Shown: piece after piece, positions 16,787 through 24,992 of the stretch
Position numbering within the stretch: the first letter of the stretch is position 1
Layout of the letters: the number at the start of each line of letters is the position of its first letter
Assembly (NCBI RefSeq): GCF_000009765.2
Contig: NC_003155.5
Span: forward strand, 124,001 to 188,000
Reading direction: 5' to 3'
Length of the DNA: 64,000 nucleotides
DNA from: Streptomyces avermitilis MA-4680 = NBRC 14893
Lineage (GTDB): Bacteria > Actinomycetota > Actinomycetes > Streptomycetales > Streptomycetaceae
Program-made: the position numbers and the translations under genes
Notes under the pieces: generated by a model
Told to the model about the DNA's origin: nothing
Databases searched by the model: none
What the model saw: the letters and a program-made list of their open reading frames with translations, nothing else

Positions 16787-17911
16787 ATGACCGACCCCGC
16801 CGACCTGCGCCGCCAACTCGCCAACACCATCCCCACGGATGACCCCGCCTGGCGCCATGCCCTCCAAAGCGTGCCACGCGAAATCTTCCTCGGCGACGCC
16901 TTGTTCCGCCTCACCGGCCCCCAGTGGGAACCCATCCACCGCGACCAGACCGCCCCCGGCGAGTGGCTGCGCCTCATCTACCAGGACACCACCTGGGTCA
17001 CACAGATCGACGGCGTCAACGCGGCCGACGCCTGCAGCCCCACGACCGGCCGCCCCACCTCGTCCAGCACGCTGCCGTCCCTGATCGTCCGCATGCTCGA
17101 CCTCGCAGGCACCCGCGACGGCGACAACGTGCTGGAGATCGGCACCGGCACCGGCTACTCCACCGCCATCCTCTGCGAACGCCTCGGAGACGAACACGTC
17201 TTCTCTGTCGAGTACGACCCGGGCCTGGCAGCCGCGGCGGCTGACCACATCCACGCCGCCGGTTACCACCCCACCCTGAACACCGGAGACGGCCTGGCCG
17301 GACACAAGGACGGCGCCGAATACGACGCGATCATTGCCACCTGCGCTGTCCGCCACATCCCCCCGACCTGGCTCTACCAAGTACGCGCCGGCGGCACCAT
17401 CACCACCACCATCAGCGGATGGATGCTCGCCTCCGGCCTCATCCGCCTCACCGTCCACGACGACGGCACCGCCACCGGCCGATTCGCCGACGACCAGATC
17501 AGCTACATGCTCGCCCGCCCCCACGAACGCCCACCCCGCCCCACGTACTACCAGCACCCCGGCCACACCCGCCCCACCCGCGTAAACCCCGCCCTCCTGG
17601 ACGACTGGACCGGCCACTTCCTCGCCCAGCTCGCCGCACCCTCAGCCGAACTCATGAACACCACCGACGGCGTGATCCTGGTGGACGTCGCCACCGGATC
17701 ACAGGCATGGACCGAACCAGCCGGGAACAGCTGGCACGTCCACCAGCACGGCCCGCTCAACCTCTGGGACCAGGTGGAGAACACCCTCACCACCTGGCAG
17801 AGGGCAGGCTCACCCCCACAATCCGACCTCGGCATGACCGTGGAACCGGACGGCACACAACGGGTATGGCTCGGGGCCCCCGACGGCCCCTCATGGGACC
17901 TGCCCGTCTAG
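16787..17911 (+). CDS. tgmC: ATP-grasp peptide maturase system methyltransferase (isoaspartyl-O-methyltransferase-like)
   Basis: A 374-residue protein with GGTAGGA upstream of the ATG. The N-terminal region (VPREIFLGDALFRLTG, WVTQIDGVNA) and STLPSLIVRMLDLAG, then SAM motif I VLEIGTGTGYSTA (116-128), match protein-L-isoaspartate methyltransferases. A C-terminal extension of about 150 residues (FLAQLAAPSAELMNTTDG, NLWDQVENTLTTWQRAG) is typical of the TgmC/graspetide methyltransferases. In these pathways it methylates an Asp of the cyclised peptide, which can lead to aspartimide or isoaspartate. It is intact, but its maturase partner upstream is broken and no precursor is present, so it is probably orphaned. 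Confidence 0.85.
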   Translation: MTDPADLRRQLANTIPTDDPAWRHALQSVPREIFLGDALFRLTGPQWEPIHRDQTAPGEWLRLIYQDTTWVTQIDGVNAADACSPTTGRPTSSSTLPSLIVRMLDLAGTRDGDNVLEIGTGTGYSTAILCERLGDEHVFSVEYDPGLAAAAADHIHAAGYHPTLNTGDGLAGHKDGAEYDAIIATCAVRHIPPTWLYQVRAGGTITTTISGWMLASGLIRLTVHDDGTATGRFADDQISYMLARPHERPPRPTYYQHPGHTRPTRVNPALLDDWTGHFLAQLAAPSAELMNTTDGVILVDVATGSQAWTEPAGNSWHVHQHGPLNLWDQVENTLTTWQRAGSPPQSDLGMTVEPDGTQRVWLGAPDGPSWDLPV

Positions 17912-18500
17912 CACCGCACGCACCGAGGTACGAGACCATCCGCCCCGGACGACAAGCCGCTGAACCAATCGACCAGGAAGCAGTGGTGGCCCCCTGGTTG
18001 TGGGCGCGCTCGTGGGCGAAGAGAGCGTCGCGCTCGTCGGGTTTGAGGCTGCGCAGCATGGCGGTGGTGACGACGATGCGGTGCGGGCGTCCGGGCAGGG
18101 CGTAGGCGTCCGGGTGCGGTGAGTCGACCACGCACAGATCGCCAGCGGTAGGTCGCCGGTCGGCCTCGGCGCGGGCGGTGCGGAAGGCGCGCGTCTGGCG
18201 CAGGGCCGAGTGTGCGAGGGTCCAGGCGCCGATGGTGAGCAGGCCGGTGGCGATCGCGGCCGCGGGCAGGACCAGGTAGCCCGTGGGCGTGCGCAGGGGG
18301 TGGGCGAGTTCACCGAGCGCCGCGAACGCCGGCAGCTTGAGCAGTCCGGTCAGGACGAGTGCGCCCAGGGCGGTCACGCAAGCACCCGCCAGCACCAGGG
18401 CGGCGGCGGTCAGCGCCCACAGAGCGGTGGCAGGGGCCAGTCGGTCGAGGGCTCGCCGGGCGAGTAGCGGCATCACGAAGGGCAGCAGCAGCGGAATCAA
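17908..18500 (-). pseudogene. BlaR1/MecR1-like M56 metallopeptidase, truncated and frameshifted
   Basis: Reading from TTG 18500: LLIPLLLPFVMPLLARRALD, three to four membrane segments (ATALWALTAAALVLAGAC, VLPAAAIATGLLTIGAWTL), a cytoplasmic/peptidase region (YALPGRPHRIVVTTAMLRSL) and the zinc motif HERAH (LFAHERAHNQG). After HERAH the expected HH..FL sequence appears one base off, and the gene ends about 20 residues later at the border with tgmC. The C-terminal membrane segment is lost. M56 proteins sense cell-wall stress and cleave BlaI-type repressors; the blaI gene lies directly upstream. Confidence 0.75.
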
Positions 18501-18510
18501 CAGAGGACGG

Positions 18511-18875
18511 TCATCCCTCGTCGGCCTCCAGTAGCTGGCGCAGAAGCTGTTCGTCGTCCGGATGGAGCTGGGCGACGAAGCGGGCCAGGACGGTCTCCCG
18601 GTCAGTGTCACGGTCGAGCTCGGTATGCATGCGCCGGGCGGTGAGCCCCTGGGTGTCCTGCACGGGGTAGTAACCATAGCCACGCCCCTGCGGTCGACGA
18701 CGCCCTTGTCGTACAGGCGGGACAGGATCGTCGTCACCGTCGTGCGGGCCAGGTCGGAGGCGAGTTCGGCCTGCACCTCACCCGGGGTGAGGGCCGCCTC
18801 GGCGGCCCACAGGGCGGCCATGACGGCGGCTTCCAGCTCGCCGGCCGGTCGGCGCTCGTCCTTGGCGTCGGTCAT
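18511..18875 (-). pseudogene. BlaI/MecI-family repressor (single frameshift)
   Basis: From ATG 18875 the winged-helix domain is clear: RRPAGELEAAVMAALWAAEA, LTPGEVQAELASDLARTTVT, ILSRLYDKGVVDRRGVA. Near 18670 one base is missing. The rest (YYPVQDTQGLTARRMHTELD, ARFVAQLHPDDEQLLRQLLE) is in the next frame and ends at TGA read at 18513-18511. Restoring the base gives about 122 residues, the normal BlaI size. BlaI binds TACA-N-TGTA-type dyads as a dimer and is cleaved by its M56 partner. Two dyads lie just upstream of this gene. Confidence 0.8.
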
Positions 18876-18899
18876 GGGAACGATCGTCACCCCATCTTC

Positions 18900-18934
18900 G
18901 TCTACAGTTCAGTAGACCGTCTACAGAATTGTAG
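18900..18934. promoter_or_regulatory. two BlaI-type operator dyads in the divergent promoter
   Basis: GTCTAC-N6-GTAGAC (18900-18917) and CTACA-GAAT-TGTAG (18921-18934) are both perfect dyads with centres 19 bp apart, about two helical turns. The second fits the TACA-N-TGTA core of BlaI/MecI operators. They lie between blaI (minus strand) and dedA (plus strand), so a BlaI-type repressor could control both directions. Confidence 0.65.
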
Positions 18935-18992
18935 TCACCCGGGTGGCGCTTTCGCGTGCCCCCACCCATCCAGTATGAGAGGGCCCGCGTTC

Positions 18993-19661
18993 ATGACCGC
19001 ACCCCTGTTCGCAGCCTCACAGCTCGCGGTGAATGTCCTGAGCGCGCAGTCCCTGCTGGCCGCCTTCGGTGTGCTGGGGGTCGGCGTGGTGATGTTCGCG
19101 GAAACCGGGCTGCTGATCGGCTTCTTCCTGCCCGGTGACTCGCTGCTGTTCACCGCAGGCCTGCTGTGCACGGGGAGCGGCCAGCACGGGGTGAAGCTGT
19201 CGCTCGCTCCGCTGCTAGTGGCCGCGGCTGTGGGTGCCCTTGCCGGTGCGCAGTGCGGCTATGTGCTCGGCCGGAAGGCCGGCGGGGCCCTCCTGGCGCG
19301 CAGCCGTTCGGTCCGCCTGCGCGAAGGGGCCCAGCGGGCCGAGGAGTTGCTGGAGCGGTACGGGCATGCGAAGGCCATCGTGCTGGCCCGGTTCGTGCCC
19401 GTGGTGCGGACGGTCCTAAATCCGATGGCGGGCGCGTTGGGCGTACCGGCGCGGACCTTCACCGTGTGGCAGGTCGCCGGCGGACTCGTGTGGAGTCTGG
19501 GGCTCACGCTGGGCGGCTACGCGCTTGGTTCGTCCATCCCCAATGTGGACCGCTACCTGCTGCCGATCATCGCCGTGATCGTGGCCGTGTCGTTGCTTCC
19601 GCTCGCTGCCGAGCTCTACCGCTCCCGCCGCGCAGCCAAAGCGAAGGAGGTACGTGGATGA
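18993..19661 (+). CDS. DedA-family membrane protein (probable C55-phosphate flippase)
   Basis: A 222-residue integral membrane protein. ATG 18993 was chosen over ATG 18975 because GAGAGGG sits a short distance before it. DedA signatures include FAETGLLIGFFLPGDSLLFT (membrane-re-entrant region with E and D), the G-rich GALAGAQCGYVLGRKAG and FVPVVRTVLNPMAGALGVP (conserved Arg and Pro). Four to five membrane segments are visible. DedA proteins are linked to undecaprenyl-phosphate recycling and membrane homeostasis. Its stop overlaps the next start (ATGA) in an operon with two PAP2 phosphatases, which fits lipid-carrier recycling. Confidence 0.9.
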   Translation: MTAPLFAASQLAVNVLSAQSLLAAFGVLGVGVVMFAETGLLIGFFLPGDSLLFTAGLLCTGSGQHGVKLSLAPLLVAAAVGALAGAQCGYVLGRKAGGALLARSRSVRLREGAQRAEELLERYGHAKAIVLARFVPVVRTVLNPMAGALGVPARTFTVWQVAGGLVWSLGLTLGGYALGSSIPNVDRYLLPIIAVIVAVSLLPLAAELYRSRRAAKAKEVRG

Positions 19662-20263
19662 TCCTCGCCTTCGACGGCTCCTCGATCGACGGCACCGCCT
19701 ACACCGACGTGGTGGATCTCGCTCACCGCTCGCCCGGCTGGCTTGACGACATGGTGGCGGCCTGGTCGACGTACGGACTGGCGGTGTTCGCCGCGCTGAT
19801 GGCCGTGGGCTGGTGGCGGGCGCGGCGGGTGAGCCCGGCTGCCGCGGTGAGCGCGCTGGCCGTTCCGGCGATCGTCTTCGCCGCATACGGGGTGAACGAC
19901 GTGCTGAAACTGCTGGTACGCGAGGACCGGCCCTGTCAGAGCCTGCAGGTGATCACGCTGGAGGCGTGCCCTGCGCCGGGCGACTGGTCCTTCCCCAGCA
20001 ATCACACGGCCATCGCCGCCGCGGCCGCCATGGCCCTGCTCTTCGTCTCCCGTCGGCTCGGCGCCGTCGCGGCCGGGGCCGCCTGCGCGATGGCAGCCTC
20101 CCGGGTCTGGGTCGGCGCGCACTATCCGCACGACGTCGCTGCAGGAGTGGTCGTCGGCGCCCTCGTCGCGGCGCTCGCGATGGTCACGCTGCGCCGCCAG
20201 CCCGATTCCCTGGTCCGGTGGATCACCGGTACGCGGCTGCGTCCGCTGGTACTGGCGTCATGA
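19658..20263 (+). CDS. PAP2-family phosphatase (undecaprenyl-pyrophosphatase type)
   Basis: A 201-residue membrane protein with AAGGAGG upstream and a 4-bp overlap with dedA. The three PAP2 motifs are present: KLLVREDRPC (KX6RP form), FPSNHT with catalytic His, and SRVWVGAHYPHDV with the second His and Asp. Several membrane segments (GLAVFAALMAVGWW, AAAVSALAVPAIVFAAYG, AAGVVVGALVAALAMVTL). Such enzymes hydrolyse C55-PP or phosphatidate on the outer face and can give bacitracin resistance. The operon with DedA and a two-component system suggests a role in cell-wall carrier recycling. Confidence 0.9.
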   Translation: MILAFDGSSIDGTAYTDVVDLAHRSPGWLDDMVAAWSTYGLAVFAALMAVGWWRARRVSPAAAVSALAVPAIVFAAYGVNDVLKLLVREDRPCQSLQVITLEACPAPGDWSFPSNHTAIAAAAAMALLFVSRRLGAVAAGAACAMAASRVWVGAHYPHDVAAGVVVGALVAALAMVTLRRQPDSLVRWITGTRLRPLVLAS

Positions 20264-20988
20264 AACGCAGTGACCTCGGCGAGCTGGCCGGCAGCGTCGG
20301 CTTGGGGGCGTGGACGGCATTCGGCGTGCTGACCATGATCGTGATCGGCGACGGCCAGCCGCTGTACGGGGATGAGGACCTGCTGTCCTGGTCCGTCGGG
20401 CACCGCCCGGACGTGCCGGTGGCGCTGGCCCGCGCCCTGACCGCCACCGGAACCGGCGCCATCCCGTACGTCCTCGCCGTACTGGCGGGAACCATCGCCG
20501 GACGCACCCTGCGCCAACGGGCCGTCGCCACCGCGCTCTGCCTCACCTGCCTCGGCGCGGGGCAAGCCGCGCGGTACGGCGTGATGGCGCTCGTCGCCCG
20601 GCCCCGCCCCACCCGAGTGGACTGGGCCACACCCGCCTCGGGGTGGGCGTTTCCCTCCGGCCACACCACCACGGCCGCCCTGACCGCCGGACTGCTCGTC
20701 ATCGCCGTGTACACACGCTCCCCGCCCGGCAGGGCCCTGCTCGCCCTCGTTTTCGGCTGCTGGGGCGCGCTGGTTGGGCTGACCCGCGTCTACCTCGGGG
20801 TGCACTGGTTCACCGATGTCGTCGGCGGCTGGCTGTTCGCCGTCGGCTGGCTGGGGCTGTGCCTGTGCGCCGCTGCCTGGTGGCTGCCCGAAGCGTTCAT
20901 CACAGGTACGACGGACATAGACCAAAAGCCGCCGGAGGACCATGCGCCACAAGATCCTGGTCGTCGAGGACGATCACGCCCTGCGTGA
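20260..20988 (+). CDS. second PAP2-family phosphatase
   Basis: A 242-residue membrane protein whose ATG overlaps the stop of the first PAP2 gene by four bases. Motifs: ALVARPRPTRVDW (first Arg-Pro block), FPSGHTTTAALTAG (His) and LTRVYLGVHWFTDVVGG (His, Asp). The C-terminus after about residue 215 (DIDQKPPEDHAPQDPGRRGR) is polar and is read over the start of the response-regulator gene, a 47-bp overlap. Two paralogous PAP2 enzymes in one operon may act on different lipid pyrophosphates. Confidence 0.88.
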   Translation: MKRSDLGELAGSVGLGAWTAFGVLTMIVIGDGQPLYGDEDLLSWSVGHRPDVPVALARALTATGTGAIPYVLAVLAGTIAGRTLRQRAVATALCLTCLGAGQAARYGVMALVARPRPTRVDWATPASGWAFPSGHTTTAALTAGLLVIAVYTRSPPGRALLALVFGCWGALVGLTRVYLGVHWFTDVVGGWLFAVGWLGLCLCAAAWWLPEAFITGTTDIDQKPPEDHAPQDPGRRGRSRPA

Positions 20989-21604
20989 CGTCCTGCTGCG
21001 CGGCCTGCGCGACGAGGACTTCGACCCCGTACCCGCCCCGGACGGGGCATCCGCCCTGCGGCTGGCCACCCGTGACATCGCCGCGTCGGTCCTGGACATC
21101 GGGCTGCCCGACGCGGACGGCCGGGACGTGTGCCAGGCGATGCGGGCGAACGGATTCCTCTCCCCCGTCATCTTCCTGACCGCCCATCACCGGCTCACCG
21201 ACCGGCTGTCCGGGTTCTCCGCCGGGGGCGACGACTATCTGCCCAAGCCGTTCCACCTCGCCGAACTCGCCGCCCGACTGCGAGCGGCCGTCAAACGAGC
21301 CGCACCACTTCCTGCGGCCACGGCCGGTGATCTGGTGCTGGACCCCGTCCGGCACAGCGTCAGCGTGCGCGGTACCCCGGTCGACCTCACGCCGACGGAG
21401 TTCCGTCTCCTGGCGGCGCTCATGGCGGCATCCGGGGGCATCGTGCGCCGACGCGAGCTGGTCAGAGCGGGGTGGCCCGAGGGAGCCCAGGTCAGCGACA
21501 ACACCCTCGACCAATACCTGACCCGGCTGCGCCGCAAGCTGCGTACGGCGGGCAGCGATCTGACGGTTACCACCGCCCGCGGGATCGGCCACCGCCTGTC
21601 ATGA
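20942..21604 (+). CDS. OmpR-family response regulator
   Basis: A 220-residue protein with a receiver domain (acidic D10-D11, phosphorylation site D52 in SVLDIGLPD, T80, K102 in YLPKPFH) and a C-terminal winged helix (VDLTPTEFRLLAALMAASGG, VSDNTLDQYLTRLRRKLRT). GGAGGACC precedes the ATG inside the end of the second PAP2 gene. It is coupled (ATGA) to its histidine kinase. OmpR-type regulators bind direct repeats spaced 11 bp; two such repeats occur near the DUF347 genes downstream and are candidate targets. Confidence 0.93.
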   Translation: MRHKILVVEDDHALRDVLLRGLRDEDFDPVPAPDGASALRLATRDIAASVLDIGLPDADGRDVCQAMRANGFLSPVIFLTAHHRLTDRLSGFSAGGDDYLPKPFHLAELAARLRAAVKRAAPLPAATAGDLVLDPVRHSVSVRGTPVDLTPTEFRLLAALMAASGGIVRRRELVRAGWPEGAQVSDNTLDQYLTRLRRKLRTAGSDLTVTTARGIGHRLS

Positions 21605-22962
21605 ACTCCATGTTCTCCCGCCTGGTGCCGCGCACCCTGCGAGGCCGCCTCTCCCTGGTGGCCCTCACCACCGCCACCCTCCTGATGGTGGTCCTCACCG
21701 TCGCCTTCAACACCGTCATCCGGCACCGCCTCCAGCACCAGGCCGACGACGAGCTGCACACCCGGGCCGCCGCCGTCGCCACCACCATCGACACCAGCGG
21801 CCCCACGGTGCGCGTCCTGGAGACCTCCAACGACCAGCTCCTCGACACGAACGTGTGGATCTACGCGGGCACCCGGCTGCTCGAACAGCCGCCATCCACC
21901 ACAGCCCACAGCACCCTCGCTCACGCCGCCGACAGCCTCGCGCGGCAGGATGGGACACACTGCCTGACTGCCGAGGAACCAGACCCCGCCCAGCTGTGCA
22001 GCCTGCCCGTATCCGACGGCCGGAGCACGGCGACCGTCGTCACCGCGCTGGACCTCTCCCCCTACCGCAGCTCGGCAGCCACCCTGCTTTGGGCATCGCT
22101 GTGCCTCGACGCGGTGATGCTCGCCTGCACCTACCTACTGACACGCCTCGCCGTCGGACGCGCGCTGCGTCCCGTGGCCACCATGACCGACCAGGCCACC
22201 CAGTGGAGTATCGTCGCCTCCGAGGAACGCTTCGGCGCCGCTCGACGTCCGACCGAACTCGCCCGTCTAGGCGCGTCGTTGGACGCGATACTGGACCGCA
22301 TCCGCGCCGTCCTGCGCCATGAGCAGCAGCTGACCGGCGAGTTGTCACACGAACTTCGCACCCCGCTCAGCCGCATCATCGCCGAACTCGACTGGTGGCA
22401 GGCCCGCCCCCGCTCGGCCGCCGAAACCGAAGCCACCCACGAGGTGATCGCTGACGCCGCCCGGTCCATGCGCAGCATCTGCGACACCCTGCTCAACGAC
22501 GCCCGCAAGGGCACGACCACCACCCCCGGAACGGCCGAGATCCTCCCGGCACTCCACCGACTCGCCGCATCCCTGGAGGCACCGGTCCATGTGACAGTCG
22601 ACGCACGTAGCGACAGCGTCCCGCTGGAGGCCGGCGTCCAGGCCGCCCTCCTCGAACGCATCGTCAGCCCGCTCCTCGTCAACGCCGTCCGCTACGCCAC
22701 CTCGCACGTCACCATCACCGCGAGCCGGGAGCCCGGCGGCGTACGCATCGACGTTGACGACGACGGTCCCGGGGTACCCGAGTCGTTCGCGGCGCAGCTC
22801 TTCCAGCCCGGCCGGCGGGCCGACCCCGACGACGGACGCGGCGGAGCGGGCCTCGGGCTGCCGCTCGCGCGACGCCTGGCCCGCTCCGTCGGCGGTGACG
22901 TGACGTACGACCCCGGTCACAAGCCCGGGGCGCGGTTCACCGTCAGGCTGCCCGCTGGGTGA
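21601..22962 (+). CDS. sensor histidine kinase
   Basis: A 453-residue membrane kinase overlapping the response regulator by four bases. Two membrane segments (ALTTATLLMVVLTVAFNTV near residue 30; LLWASLCLDAVMLACTYLL near 170) flank an extracellular domain of about 115 residues. HisKA has GELSHELRTPLSRII with His250. The HATPase part has VNAVRYA (N box), DVDDDGPGVPESF and GRGGAGLGLPLARRLARS (G boxes). It ends 20 bp inside the 3' end of the convergent DUF347 gene. With the DedA and PAP2 genes it probably senses an envelope signal. Confidence 0.93.
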   Translation: MNSMFSRLVPRTLRGRLSLVALTTATLLMVVLTVAFNTVIRHRLQHQADDELHTRAAAVATTIDTSGPTVRVLETSNDQLLDTNVWIYAGTRLLEQPPSTTAHSTLAHAADSLARQDGTHCLTAEEPDPAQLCSLPVSDGRSTATVVTALDLSPYRSSAATLLWASLCLDAVMLACTYLLTRLAVGRALRPVATMTDQATQWSIVASEERFGAARRPTELARLGASLDAILDRIRAVLRHEQQLTGELSHELRTPLSRIIAELDWWQARPRSAAETEATHEVIADAARSMRSICDTLLNDARKGTTTTPGTAEILPALHRLAASLEAPVHVTVDARSDSVPLEAGVQAALLERIVSPLLVNAVRYATSHVTITASREPGGVRIDVDDDGPGVPESFAAQLFQPGRRADPDDGRGGAGLGLPLARRLARSVGGDVTYDPGHKPGARFTVRLPAG

Positions 22963-23743
22963 CGGCCTCCTGCTCGGCTGACTCCGGACTCGAGAGGGCG
23001 GTCCGGCGCTCCCGCACCTGGGCATACGCCATCAGGCCCACCAGGATGGCCAGCAGGACGGCCGATGAACCCGCGGTGCCGAGGTCGAGACCGCCCTTGG
23101 CGACCGGCTTGGTGAGGAAGTCACCTGCGGTCGCGCCCAGCGGGCGGGTCAGTACGAAGGCGAACCAGAACAGCAGCACGTTCGGCACCACGGGCACCTT
23201 CATCAGGACGAGAAGCATCGCGAGCATCCCGGAGACGAGCAGCGCGCCGCCCGCGTAGCCGAGGCCGGAGCTGTCGGAGAGGAAGTCGCCCATGGACGTG
23301 CCGAGGGTGTTGGAGACGAGAATCGCTGACCAGAAGAGGGCTTCGCCGCGGAAGGTGACGATGTCACGGATGACGAACGTCATCCCGGTCAGTTTCCACA
23401 CCGCGAAGACGGCGATCAGGAGAGAGATCAGGATCGCGGCGCCGACGGGGTAGCCCAGGCCCAGGCCCTGCGGGCCCCAGCCCAGCGACGTGGCCCCGCC
23501 CGAGAGGAACTTGGCGCTGGCGTCGCGGTTCATGAAGTCGGACATCGTCGTACCGGCCATGCTGGTGGACAGGATGACCGTCCAGTAGAAGAACGGGTTG
23601 TAGCGGCGGGACCTGAGCTGGACCACCAAGGTCACCACGAAGATCAGGAACAGGGCGATCGTGGTGAGGAAGTAGCCGAGCTTCAGGGTCTGGGCGAACA
23701 GGTCACCGGCCGTCTCGCCCAGGGTCGTGGCGGCGATCTTCAT
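22943..23743 (-). CDS. DUF347-repeat membrane protein (COG4705 type), N-terminus short
   Basis: A 266-residue multi-spanning membrane protein with the repeated motif of DUF347: TTLGETAGDLF, TTMSDFMNRD, LGTSMGDFLSD and TRPLGATAGDFLTKP, each ending a membrane segment with a conserved Asp. The visible start is ATG 23743. In-frame codons before it (SSEVTLAFWI) match the family's normal first helix but have no start codon before a stop, so the N-terminus may be trimmed or use a weak start. The function of the family is unknown; a paralogue lies just upstream. Confidence 0.75.
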   Translation of the reverse strand: MKIAATTLGETAGDLFAQTLKLGYFLTTIALFLIFVVTLVVQLRSRRYNPFFYWTVILSTSMAGTTMSDFMNRDASAKFLSGGATSLGWGPQGLGLGYPVGAAILISLLIAVFAVWKLTGMTFVIRDIVTFRGEALFWSAILVSNTLGTSMGDFLSDSSGLGYAGGALLVSGMLAMLLVLMKVPVVPNVLLFWFAFVLTRPLGATAGDFLTKPVAKGGLDLGTAGSSAVLLAILVGLMAYAQVRERRTALSSPESAEQEAVTQRAA

Positions 23744-23780
23744 GATCCAGAAGGCCAGGGTGACCTCAGAGCTTCTTCAT

Positions 23781-23817
23781 CACCGACCTGGTCGTACTGG
23801 CGACATCCAGGTCGGTG
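23781..23817. terminator. 11-bp perfect stem-loop upstream of the first DUF347 gene
   Basis: CACCGACCTGG (23781-23791) and CCAGGTCGGTG (23807-23817) pair perfectly around a 15-nt loop. On the minus strand it lies after the second DUF347 gene and before the first. It could be a terminator or an operator. There is no T-tract, as is usual in Streptomyces. Confidence 0.5.
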
Positions 23818-23962
23818 AAAAGTTCTGACTTCTCCAAGAGGGAGTGCTCCTGTTCGTGCAGGGCGCGGGGCGCTCATCAAAGGGCGAGCACCCCGCGAGA
23901 CGGTGGGGACAACCGCGCGCGGCGCGGCGGTTGCGTCGGTGTCCGACCCTGCCAGTGGTGAT

Positions 23963-23980
23963 CTGAACGCATCCTGAACG
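23963..23980. promoter_or_regulatory. 11-bp-spaced direct repeat, OmpR-type site candidate (1)
   Basis: CTGAACGCATCCTGAACG has CTGAACG twice with an 11-bp period, about 220 bp upstream of the first DUF347 gene on the minus strand. A near copy occurs upstream of the second DUF347 gene (24849). The shared core on the minus strand is TCAGGATG-Y-GTTCAG. Confidence 0.45.
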
Positions 23981-23992
23981 CCGGCGCGACGC

Positions 23993-24823
23993 TTACGCCG
24001 TACGGGCGAGGCGCTCCGGCTCGGTGACGTCCTTGCGCGTCACCGCCAGGAACACCACCAGTCCGAGGATGACCGCGAGGAACAACACGCTGGTCACCAC
24101 GGTGCCCAGGCCCAGGCCGCCGTCACCGGTCGGCTGGGAGAGGTAGTCGCCCATCGAGGCGCCGAGCGGGCGGGTCAGGACGTAGGCGATCCAGAAGCTC
24201 CACACGGCGTTCGCCCCGAGCGCGAAGCGCGCCACCGCGACCGCGGCGATCGCCAGGGCGAACAGGACCGCGGAGACCCAGTAGCCCAGCGCCATGCGCT
24301 CGGCGACCAGGTCACCGGCCGACGTGCCCAGCGCGAAGGTGAACAGGACCGCCAGCCAGTAGAAGGACTCCCGGCGCAGGGTGTCGATGCTGTGGATGGA
24401 CAGCGTCCGCTCGCTGCGGTACCAGGCGACGAACACGACCGCCAGGAGGACCGCGAACACCGCGGTGGTGGTCTCCAGCGGTATGCCCATGTTGTCGGTC
24501 AGGTTGTCACTGACCAGGGTGCCGACGACGCTGATCAGGGCCACGGCCGTCCAGTACGCGCCGGGCCGGTAGGCGGTGGTACGGAACTGAACGACGAGAA
24601 TCACCGCAAGCAGCACGCTCATCAGCAGCGACACACCGGTCAGGCCCAGTCCGGCCTTCTCGTTCAGCAGGTCGGCCGCGGTCTCGCCGACCGTCGTGCA
24701 CAGCACCTTGATCACCCAGAAGTACACGGTGACTTCGGGCACCTTGTTCCAGCGCAGACGGTGGCCGGGGGCGTTCGGGGCGGACCCGTGGACCGCCGCT
24801 GTCTCAGAAGTCTCAGATGTCAT
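23993..24823 (-). CDS. DUF347-repeat membrane protein (COG4705 type)
   Basis: A 276-residue paralogue of the preceding gene. ATG 24823 starts a polar N-terminus (TSETSETAAVHGS) before KVPEVTVYFWVIKVLCTTVG. The family repeats are CTTVGETAADLL, LVSDNLTDNM, ALGTSAGDLVAER and TRPLGASMGDYLSQP; about eight membrane segments are visible. The predicted membrane topology and repeated GD motifs suggest a transporter-like fold, but no substrate is known. Its promoter carries an 11-bp-spaced repeat like that near its paralogue, so both may be controlled by the adjacent two-component system. Confidence 0.8.
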   Translation of the reverse strand: MTSETSETAAVHGSAPNAPGHRLRWNKVPEVTVYFWVIKVLCTTVGETAADLLNEKAGLGLTGVSLLMSVLLAVILVVQFRTTAYRPGAYWTAVALISVVGTLVSDNLTDNMGIPLETTTAVFAVLLAVVFVAWYRSERTLSIHSIDTLRRESFYWLAVLFTFALGTSAGDLVAERMALGYWVSAVLFALAIAAVAVARFALGANAVWSFWIAYVLTRPLGASMGDYLSQPTGDGGLGLGTVVTSVLFLAVILGLVVFLAVTRKDVTEPERLARTA

Positions 24824-24848
24824 GAGGCCCGACCGTGCCACCGGGAAC

Positions 24849-24866
24849 CTGAACACATCCTGACTG
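24849..24866. promoter_or_regulatory. 11-bp-spaced direct repeat, OmpR-type site candidate (2)
   Basis: CTGAACACATCCTGACTG (CTGAACA and CTGACTG, period 11) lies 26 bp before the start codon of the second DUF347 gene on the minus strand. It shares TCAGGATG-Y-GTTCAG, read on the minus strand, with the copy at 23963. Confidence 0.45.
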
Positions 24867-24992
24867 CCGCGCGGCATCACCCGCCCCCGCCGGCCCGCGC
24901 GGGGAACATGTCTGCCATGCACAGCGACACGGCCCACCCGGTCATACCGGCACTCCGTCCCAGCCCAGCCCCCACGACGGAAGCGTGCTGCC

